Positions 1 to 4,948 of a stretch of DNA of 8,574 bases are shown piece after piece (position 1 is the stretch's first letter; each line of letters begins with the position of its first letter). The translations under genes and the position numbers were made by a program. Below the pieces are notes generated by a model that was not told the DNA's origin, ran no database searches, and worked only from the letters and a program-made list of their open reading frames with translations. This stretch comes from CAYRVX01 sp964642165 (GTDB lineage: Bacteria; Planctomycetota; Phycisphaerae; SM23-33), in assembly GCA_964642165.1 (NCBI GenBank), contig CAZXOC010000303.1, forward strand, positions 1 to 8,574. The letters run 5' to 3'.

Positions 1-737
1 GGACGTTCGTGATCGGCGAGATGGCCGGCACGCACGGCGTGAAGCGCCCGGGCGGATCGGCCCTGAACGCCGGGCAGGTGGGCGCGATGCGGGCGGCGGA
101 GTACATCGCCAAGGTCTACGCGCGGGCCGAGCCCGATCCGCCGGACGTCGACGAGGCGACAGAATCCGCCCTGGCCGACGTCGTCGCCGGGCTGGAGGCC
201 CGGGTCGAGAAAGGCGCCCGCGCCGCGGTCACCGCCGACGAGGCGATGGGCGAGATCCGCCAACGCATGACGCGATTCGGCGCGCACCTCCGCGGCGAGG
301 CCGGCGCCGCCGAGGCCCTCGACGCCGCCGTCCGCCAGCTCCGCGCGATCCGGGCCGACGGCCTGAGGATCGGCTCGCCGCGCGAGCTGCCCGCCGCCCT
401 GGCCACCGAGCAGCAGTGCCTCACCCACGCGGCCCTGCTCAGGGCCATCCGCGGCCTGCTCGAGCGCGGCGCGGGCAGCCGAGGCAGCCACTGCGTCCTC
501 GCCGACGACGGCATCGAGATGCACCCCGGGCTGCTCGACCCCGCCACCGGAAGGCCCTACCGCTTCCGGCCGGAGAACGAGGCCCTGCGCGATCACATCC
601 TCTACCTGCGGTACGACGCCGACGCGCCCGAGCTGTTCGATCTGCGCGACGGCAAGCCCCGCCCCGTCCCCGACCGCGAGATCGCCTTCGAGCCCGCCTG
701 GGCCGAGTTCCGCGACGGGCGGATCTTCGAGATCTAG
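1..737 (+). CDS. FAD-dependent oxidoreductase, fumarate reductase/succinate dehydrogenase flavoprotein type (C-terminal part, 5' truncated)
   Basis: The reading frame is already open at the window edge (codons from base 3), and a GTG at 9 is probably an internal valine, so this is the last ~245 residues of a longer protein. The first visible residues, GEMAGTHGVKRPGGSALNAG, continued by QVGAMRAAEYIA, match the conserved C-terminal FAD-contact segment of the FAD_binding_2 family, where the glycine/serine/asparagine-rich turn and following helix close over the flavin. What follows (about residues 60-120 of the visible part) is alanine/arginine-rich and helical, as expected for the C-terminal cap of fumarate reductase/succinate dehydrogenase-like flavoproteins. 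A tail with DHILYLRYD and FEPAWAEFRDGRIFEI ends the protein. It should transfer electrons to or from an organic acid-like substrate through bound FAD, but substrate-binding residues are outside the window, so the substrate cannot be named. It is followed after 10 bases by a permease gene. Confidence 0.75.
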   Translation, partial: TFVIGEMAGTHGVKRPGGSALNAGQVGAMRAAEYIAKVYARAEPDPPDVDEATESALADVVAGLEARVEKGARAAVTADEAMGEIRQRMTRFGAHLRGEAGAAEALDAAVRQLRAIRADGLRIGSPRELPAALATEQQCLTHAALLRAIRGLLERGAGSRGSHCVLADDGIEMHPGLLDPATGRPYRFRPENEALRDHILYLRYDADAPELFDLRDGKPRPVPDREIAFEPAWAEFRDGRIFEI

Positions 738-747
738 GGACGCCGCC

Positions 748-1632
748 GTGGTGCGCCGCAAGACGATGAGCCGCCTCGGCCTGACGCTGCTGCTGGTGGG
801 CGTCACCGCCGTGTGGGGGTGGACCTTCACCGTCGTGCGCGACGCGGTGGCGGCCTACGGCGTGCTCGGGTTCCTGGCGATTCGGTTCGCCATTGCGGCG
901 GCCGTCCTGGCGCCGCTGTCGGCCCGCCGGCTGACGCGCCGGACCGTGCGGACGGGGCTGGCGATCGGGCTCGTGCTGGCCGTCGCCTACTTCTTCCAGA
1001 CGCTCGGGCTCAGGTACACCACGCCGACCAACTCGGGCGTGGTCACCGGGCTGTTCATCATCTTCGTTCCCTTCTTCGATCGACTCCTCTATCGCGCTCG
1101 CGTCCGCCGGCTGCTTTGGGCCTTCGTGGCGGTCAGCCTGCTCGGCATGGCGCTGCTGGTCGGCGAGAGCCCCCGGGAGCTTCGGACGGGCGACGCGTTG
1201 ACGGTGGTCGCCGCGGGGGCGTACGGCCTGCACGTCTCGCTGCTGAGCCGGCATTCGCGGGGGCACGACTCCGGCGCCCTGGCGATGGCGCAGATGCTGG
1301 CGGTGTCGCTGGCGGCCGGGGCGGCCTGGCCCTTCGTCGAGCCGCTGCGCCTGCCCCCCGCGGAGGTATGGTGGGCGCTGGGGGCAACCGGCGTGCTGGC
1401 GTCCGCGCTGGCGTTCTACATCCAGACGTTCGTGCAGCGGCGCCTGTCGGCCGTGCGGGCCGGGATCATCCTCACGACCGAGCCGCTGTTCGCCGCGCTG
1501 TTCGGCTACGTCCTGGCGGGCGACCGGCTCACGCCCGTCCAGATCTGCGGGGGGGCGTTGCTGGTGCTGGCCGTTGCCGCCAGCGAGGTCGTCCCCGCAT
1601 GGAGCAAGGCGCGCGGAGCGCGGAGCGGGTAG
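748..1632 (+). CDS. EamA/DMT-superfamily permease
   Basis: This 294-residue protein has about ten hydrophobic segments arranged as two EamA repeats, roughly residues 9-138 and 148-282, the normal length for 10-TMS drug/metabolite transporters. The first repeat opens with a helix containing VWGWTFTVV, where the family usually has a tryptophan-glycine motif, and carries a later TTPTNSGVVTGLF helix start. The second repeat ends with the typical RAGIILTTEPLFAALFGYVL and GGALLVLAV segments. It sits in the inner membrane and probably exports a small metabolite; substrate is not predictable. GTG at 748 is chosen because an AGGGA ribosome-binding sequence (736-740) overlaps the stop of the preceding gene with 7-base spacing; GTG 751 and ATG 766 are alternatives. 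Gaps of 10 bases upstream and 26 downstream suggest co-transcription with the flavoprotein and mntP. The 3' end carries a short heptamer direct repeat (GCGCGGA twice, 1611-1624), possibly the source of the variable C-terminal tail. Confidence 0.88.
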   Translation: MVRRKTMSRLGLTLLLVGVTAVWGWTFTVVRDAVAAYGVLGFLAIRFAIAAAVLAPLSARRLTRRTVRTGLAIGLVLAVAYFFQTLGLRYTTPTNSGVVTGLFIIFVPFFDRLLYRARVRRLLWAFVAVSLLGMALLVGESPRELRTGDALTVVAAGAYGLHVSLLSRHSRGHDSGALAMAQMLAVSLAAGAAWPFVEPLRLPPAEVWWALGATGVLASALAFYIQTFVQRRLSAVRAGIILTTEPLFAALFGYVLAGDRLTPVQICGGALLVLAVAASEVVPAWSKARGARSG

Positions 1633-1640
1633 ACTATCGC

Positions 1641-1649
1641 AGGACGGAG
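1641..1649 (+). promoter_or_regulatory. Ribosome-binding site for mntP
   Basis: AGGACGGAG lies 9 bases before ATG 1659. It supports this ATG as the mntP start and argues against the long upstream extension of the same open frame, which runs antiphase through the permease gene. Confidence 0.6.
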
Positions 1650-1658
1650 CCTGCCGGA

Positions 1659-2219
1659 ATGCACGCGTTGGACGTACTGGCCATGGCGGCGGGGCTGGGG
1701 ATGGACGCGATGAGCGTCTCGGCCGCCGTCGGCGTGCGCTGGCACGGGCGGCGGCAGAAGTTCCGCCTCGCCTGGCACATGGGGCTCTTCCAGTTCCTCA
1801 TGCCGCTTCTGGGCTACCTGGCGGGCAAGCCGCTGGCGGGCGTGCTGAAGACCTTCGGCACCTACGCCGCCGCCGCGCTGGTCTTCCTGATCGGCGCGAA
1901 GATGCTCTACGAGGCCCTGCGCCTCCACCCCGGCGCGGTGGCCCAGCGCGCCGTCGAGCGCGACCCCACGCGCGGCTGGTCGCTCGTCGTCCTGTCCGTC
2001 GCCACGAGCCTCGACGCCCTGGTCGTGGGCTTCTCGCTGGGCCTGCGCGGCGCGGCGGGCATCTGGTGGCCGTGCGTGGTCATCGGGCTCGTCGCGGGCG
2101 CGATGTCGCTGACGGGCGTGGTGGTGGGGCAGCGCGTCGGGGCGCGTCTCGGCCGCCCCGCGGAGATCGCCGGCGCCGTCGTCCTGATGCTCCTGGGCGT
2201 CAGCTTCCTGATCTGGTAG
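1659..2219 (+). CDS. mntP: Manganese efflux pump MntP
   Basis: MntP (DUF204) exports Mn(II) across the inner membrane and protects cells from manganese excess. The 186-residue product matches the usual size (~188) and shows six hydrophobic segments in two three-helix repeats. The hallmark pair is present: GLGMDAMSVSAAVG in TM1 (D16) and VATSLDALVVGFSLG in TM4 (D119), the acidic residues conserved for metal transport. TM2-TM3 contain FQFLMPLLGYLAG and FLIGAKMLYEAL, also typical, and the last helix ends VVLMLLGVSFLIW. The start at ATG 1659 is set by the AGGACGGAG sequence just upstream and by where family homology begins. The frame is open far upstream, but that part is a shadow of the permease gene. 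There is no room for a yybP-ykoY Mn riboswitch in the 26-base gap, so expression probably follows the upstream operon. The gene is convergent with the DUF1593 gene, 11 bases away. Confidence 0.92.
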   Translation: MHALDVLAMAAGLGMDAMSVSAAVGVRWHGRRQKFRLAWHMGLFQFLMPLLGYLAGKPLAGVLKTFGTYAAAALVFLIGAKMLYEALRLHPGAVAQRAVERDPTRGWSLVVLSVATSLDALVVGFSLGLRGAAGIWWPCVVIGLVAGAMSLTGVVVGQRVGARLGRPAEIAGAVVLMLLGVSFLIW

Positions 2220-2228
2220 CACCCGCGC

Positions 2229-2266
2229 CGCTATCTCGCCGCCGTGAGGACCACGCGGCGATAGCG
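2229..2266. terminator. Hairpin at the convergent gene junction, candidate bidirectional transcription stop
   Basis: Bases 2229-2235 plus 2238-2242 pair with 2255-2266, giving 12 base pairs with a 2-base bulge (2236-2237) and a 12-base loop. It begins 9 bases after the mntP stop codon and covers the last codons of the opposing DUF1593 gene. There is no T-rich tract on either side, so it is not a classical intrinsic terminator; in very GC-rich genomes such stems may still stop polymerase or protect 3' ends. The pairing is seen in sequence; the function is inferred. Confidence 0.4.
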
Positions 2267-3637
2267 CGTCAGGGGCGGGCGACCCGTGTCGGTGACCTCC
2301 AGGACCACGTGAACGGTCTTGCCCGCGGCGTCGGCGGGCACGCGCACGACGGCCCGCGGCGAGTCGGCGCCGTCGACGGCCACCTTGCCCCGGTACGTGC
2401 CCGCCTCGCCGTAGACGGACCATCGGTACGACAGGCGGTCGCCGTCCGGATCGGTCGAGCCGCCCGCGTCGAGCCGGACACCCTCCCCGGCCGGGACGTC
2501 CAGCCGCAGGATCCGTCGCGTGGCGTCGCCCCGGCAGTGGGGCACCGGCGGATGGTTGGCGCGGTCGAAACGCTCGGCGACACACCAGTCCAGGCGGGCC
2601 TTGAAGTCGTTTTGCACGTGCACGGCCCAGCGTGCGCCCGTGTTGTCCCGGTTCGTCGTGCCGTTCCACGTGTCGCGCTGGTTGGCCCAGTAGAACTGCC
2701 TGCCCTTGGGCCCCCCCTTGTTGAGCGGGTCGCCGGCGCGCGGGCCGTACCGCCCGGCCCAGCCGCCCCACGTCGGCTGCAACGGGTCGCTCAGCCCGGT
2801 CGGGATGAGGTAGACGAACGTCCAGCTGTCCCCCTCTTTGGCCGTGGTGTAGATCGCCCCCAGCGGGCCGTGGCCCTGCTTGACGTCCCGGCGCACGTCG
2901 AAGCCGCCCGCCCGCTCGGTCAGCTTGCGGAAGCGGTGGTACCAGCGCCCACCGTCCAGCACGGGGTAGCCCGTCTCCACGTGCAGGGCGACGAGGTCGT
3001 CGTGTCCCTGCTTCGTGCCGCGGCCGCCGTCCAGCGTGCAGATGCGGAACTTCCGGACGAACGCCTCGTAGGCCCGGCGGCTGCGCGCCGCCTTCACGCG
3101 GTCGAAGGCCCGGCGGAGGTTGCTGCGGCTGCCGCTGTTGGAGCCCCAGTTGCCGTACCAGATGGGGCGCGGGTCGTCGCGGTCGGCGGCACGGACGATC
3201 AGGTCCACGGCCCCGTCCGTGTCGTTGTGCCCGGCGACGGTGCGGGCGCGCAGCTGCGCGGGCGTCGGGTAGCCCCGGGCGTGCCGCGCGAGGTTGGCGT
3301 GGACCCTGGCGTAGGCGTCGAGGTACATCCGCGCGAGCTCCAGGCCCGTGCCCTCGCGCTTCAGCGGCCAGTTCCTCGTCCGCGCGCGGTCCGCGATGAT
3401 CCCTTCCACGTCCCACTCGTTGGCGTACAGCAGGAACCGCACGAGCGAGGCCTGGTCGTCCGGATCGCCGCCGGCGTCCGTCTCGGCGAGGACGCGGAGC
3501 TTGGGTTCGGCCCGGCCGGTGCTGCGGGCTCGTGCGGGGGGCGCATCGCCGCGGGGCCGCTCCGTCGCGGCCGGGAGCGCCCGCGCCGCGTGCAGGTTCA
3601 GCAGCAAGGCCATCGGCAGGAGTCCGGCAAGTCGCAT
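2231..3637 (-). CDS. Secreted DUF1593 / nucleoside-hydrolase-like protein (Sde0182 type)
   Basis: This 468-residue protein starts with a Sec-type signal (MRLAGLLPMALLLNLHAARA, about residues 1-20), followed by a low-complexity Ala/Pro/Arg linker to ~45. Residues ~47-365 form the DUF1593 domain, which has a nucleoside-hydrolase-like fold. TDAGGDPDDQASLVRFLLY carries D54, D58, D60 and D61, the acidic cluster resembling the metal/ribose-binding site of nucleoside hydrolases. Further signatures are WYGNWGSNSG, KEGDSWTFVYLIPTGLSDP, GGWAGRYGP and QNDFKARLDWCV followed by ANHPP. Residues ~375-468 form an Ig-like C-terminal domain with LDAGGSTDPDGDRLSYRW, as in the Saccharophagus cellulose-binding protein Sde_0182. 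The family acts outside the cytoplasm, and no substrate is established to my knowledge. ATG 3637 is preceded by GGGAGAGGA. It is the last gene of the minus-strand series, 132 bases after the aldo/keto reductase. Family assignment is firm; function is open. Confidence 0.88.
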   Translation of the reverse strand: MRLAGLLPMALLLNLHAARALPAATERPRGDAPPARARSTGRAEPKLRVLAETDAGGDPDDQASLVRFLLYANEWDVEGIIADRARTRNWPLKREGTGLELARMYLDAYARVHANLARHARGYPTPAQLRARTVAGHNDTDGAVDLIVRAADRDDPRPIWYGNWGSNSGSRSNLRRAFDRVKAARSRRAYEAFVRKFRICTLDGGRGTKQGHDDLVALHVETGYPVLDGGRWYHRFRKLTERAGGFDVRRDVKQGHGPLGAIYTTAKEGDSWTFVYLIPTGLSDPLQPTWGGWAGRYGPRAGDPLNKGGPKGRQFYWANQRDTWNGTTNRDNTGARWAVHVQNDFKARLDWCVAERFDRANHPPVPHCRGDATRRILRLDVPAGEGVRLDAGGSTDPDGDRLSYRWSVYGEAGTYRGKVAVDGADSPRAVVRVPADAAGKTVHVVLEVTDTGRPPLTRYRRVVLTAAR

Positions 3638-3641
3638 CGCG

Positions 3642-3650
3642 TCCTCTCCC
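3642..3650 (-). promoter_or_regulatory. Ribosome-binding site for the DUF1593 gene
   Basis: The minus strand reads GGGAGAGGA, 4 bases before ATG 3637 (8 bases counted from the GGGAG part). This purine run and the signal peptide that begins at this ATG together fix the start. Confidence 0.55.
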
Positions 3651-3729
3651 TTACCCTCTGCGTCGCCAGGGACCCGGCGAGCCGTTCCGAAACGCCGCTC
3701 GGCGCGGCAGGCTGCGCGGGCGGTCCCCT

Positions 3730-3760
3730 CCGCGCGGCAGCGCCCACCGCTGCGGCGCGG
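3730..3760 (-). terminator. Long GC-rich hairpin downstream of the aldo/keto reductase gene
   Basis: Arms 3730-3742 and 3748-3760 are 13 bases each and complementary except for one central G-G mismatch (3736/3754), with a 5-base loop (3743-3747). On the minus strand it begins 9 bases after the reductase stop codon and ends 92 bases before the DUF1593 start. No T tract follows. It may end most transcripts after the reductase gene or stabilise the mRNA 3' end, leaving the DUF1593 gene less or separately expressed. The structure is seen in sequence; the role is inferred. Confidence 0.45.
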
Positions 3761-3769
3761 GACGACGCG

Positions 3770-4714
3770 CTACGCCGTCCGCGCCGCCGGCGCCTCGGCC
3801 AGGGCGCGGTTGACGCGCTCGATGGCCTCGTCGATCTCGGCGGGGCTCTTGAAGCCGATCACCGCCGCGTCGAGCAGCCCGCACTGCATCGCGAAACGGA
3901 TGGACTTCTCCCGGTCCTCGGGCTTGCGGAAGTCGCCGTTGCCGATGAGCTTCATGCCGATGATCCCGCGGCGCCGCTGGTGCAGCCGCTTGATCTGCTT
4001 CATCACGAGGGGAACGTGCGAGGCGTTGGAGCCGTAGACGCGCCCGTGCTGTTCGGGCGTGTCGATCGCCACACCCTGGGGGTTGATGCGGACGAGGACG
4101 ACGTCCAGCCAGTCCAGCTCCGGCGTCCGCGCCAGGGGGACCAGGCCGTGGCACGAGACGCCCACGGCGCGGATGATCTTCTTGGCCTTGGCCTCGGCGA
4201 GGGCGTCGAGGACGCGCTTGCGGTCCTCCACCCAGCTCTTGCGGACGGCGCAGTGGGTCAGCACCGTGTCGATGTAGTCCACGCCCAGTTCCCTGCGGAA
4301 CCGGTCGAGCACCTCCAGGGGCTTGTCCGGCAGGCCCCAGATCTTGCTCTGGATGTAGAGCTTCTCCCGCGGCAGGCCCTTGATGGCCTCGCCGACCCAC
4401 GGGTGGATGCGGTACGACTGGGCCGTGTCGATGTACGTGATGCCGTGGTCGTAGGCGTAGCGGAGCAGCTTGACGAAGCCCTCGCGCCCCAGCCGCCGCT
4501 GGACGCTGCCGCCTCGGCTGCCCGTCCCGATCCCCAGCCGGCTGGGCTTCAGCCCCGTCTTGCCGAGGGCGACCTTGTCCCCCGCCGTCCGCTTGACGAC
4601 CTTTTCCTCGGCCGCCGCCGACACCCCGGGCAGCAGCAGCCCCCCGGCCACCGCGGCGGCACCTCCGATGAACTGCCGACGATCGAGCTTTCCCTGCAAC
4701 GTGGTCTGGGACAT
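3770..4714 (-). CDS. Tat-signal aldo/keto reductase
   Basis: This 314-residue protein begins with a twin-arginine signal: DRRQFIGG (R12, R13) followed by a hydrophobic stretch AAAVAGGLLLPG and an AAA/E cleavage-like site near residue 35. The remainder is an aldo/keto reductase barrel. The catalytic tetrad is visible as D96 and Y101 (IDTAQSYR), K124 (YIQSKIWG) and H154 (VLTHC). Later strands carry GVSCHG (~185-190), NPQGVAID, a GIIGMKLIGNGDF strand, and AVIGFKSPAEIDEAI (~284-298) near the expected NADP-binding end. It should reduce or oxidise a carbonyl/sugar-type substrate with NAD(P)(H), probably in the periplasm or planctomycete cell-envelope compartment; the substrate is unknown. ATG 4714 is preferred to an in-frame ATG at 4822 because GAGGAGG sits 9 bases upstream and the Tat motif falls at the correct distance from it. 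Neighbours on the same strand are the large glycosidase (upstream, 234 bases) and the DUF1593 gene (downstream, 132 bases). Confidence 0.9.
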   Translation of the reverse strand: MSQTTLQGKLDRRQFIGGAAAVAGGLLLPGVSAAAEEKVVKRTAGDKVALGKTGLKPSRLGIGTGSRGGSVQRRLGREGFVKLLRYAYDHGITYIDTAQSYRIHPWVGEAIKGLPREKLYIQSKIWGLPDKPLEVLDRFRRELGVDYIDTVLTHCAVRKSWVEDRKRVLDALAEAKAKKIIRAVGVSCHGLVPLARTPELDWLDVVLVRINPQGVAIDTPEQHGRVYGSNASHVPLVMKQIKRLHQRRRGIIGMKLIGNGDFRKPEDREKSIRFAMQCGLLDAAVIGFKSPAEIDEAIERVNRALAEAPAARTA

Positions 4715-4723
4715 GGGCGGCTG

Positions 4724-4730
4724 CCTCCTC
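4724..4730 (-). promoter_or_regulatory. Strong ribosome-binding site for the aldo/keto reductase
   Basis: The minus strand reads GAGGAGG with 9 bases to ATG 4714. It decides the start in favour of the short form and excludes the 36-residue upstream extension to ATG 4822, which would displace the Tat signal from the N-terminus. Confidence 0.7.
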
Positions 4731-4843
4731 AAGCCCGCAGGCGGGCCCTTCTCAACGGTCTGTGCGCTCTCGGCCTCGGCCTGTCCTCCCGGCCGCGGTT
4801 CCTCGCTCCATCTCGCGCCCACGGCGGACGCGGGCTCACGTGC

Positions 4844-4877
4844 ACGGAATTGTACATCCGTCCCGTGCCCGGGGGAA
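4844..4877 (-). promoter_or_regulatory. Candidate promoter with overlapping inverted repeat, upstream of the aldo/keto reductase
   Basis: In an otherwise GC-rich gap the minus strand has TACAAT (plus 4849-4854), a good match to a sigma-70 -10 hexamer. At 17 bases spacing is TTCCCC (4872-4877), a poor -35. The -10 lies between ACGGA (4844-4848) and TCCGT (4857-4861), an inverted repeat with an 8-base spacer that could bind a regulator. This would give a leader of about 130 bases before ATG 4714. The sequences are seen; promoter and operator roles are guesses. Confidence 0.3.
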
Positions 4878-4882
4878 GGCGA

Positions 4883-4906
4883 GCCCGGCCGGCCGTGCGG
4901 TCGGGC
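4883..4906 (-). terminator. Weak hairpin downstream of the large glycosidase gene
   Basis: Arms 4883-4890 and 4899-4906 are complementary except at one position (C-A on the transcribed strand), with an 8-base loop, starting 42 bases after the glycosidase stop codon. No T tract follows. GC content makes chance stems likely here, so confidence is low. Confidence 0.2.
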
Positions 4907-4948
4907 GCTCTGTCCGCCATCGCGTCAGGTCGGCATCCCGCCTGCCCC

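Noticed and set aside
439..1266. A 275-codon minus-strand open frame opposite the flavoprotein and permease.
   Set aside because: Low-complexity Arg/Gln/His-rich translation without recognisable domains; both overlapped plus-strand genes are well supported.
1611..1629. Heptamer direct repeat GCGCGGA x2 at the permease 3' end, considered as a mobile-element scar.
   Set aside because: Only two short copies with no flanking element; ordinary slippage in GC-rich DNA explains it.
813..1658. Long in-frame upstream extension of mntP (total 468 codons).
   Set aside because: The extension is Arg/Gly/Ala-rich, lies antiphase through the clear permease gene, has no family character, and the ribosome-binding site and MntP homology begin at 1659.
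1506..3416. A 636-codon minus-strand open frame overlapping mntP, the permease end and the DUF1593 gene.
   Set aside because: Composition is Arg/Pro/Gly/Ala shadow of GC-rich coding DNA; the real minus-strand gene in another frame has a signal peptide and conserved motifs.
4715..4822. Upstream in-frame ATG extending the aldo/keto reductase by 36 residues.
   Set aside because: It would bury the Tat motif ~48 residues in and lacks a good ribosome-binding site, while GAGGAGG directly precedes ATG 4714.
4715..4948. Gap between the glycosidase and reductase examined for a small gene, RNA or riboswitch.
   Set aside because: Short open frames here are Arg/Pro-rich with no start signal; apart from the candidate promoter and a weak hairpin nothing convincing was seen.
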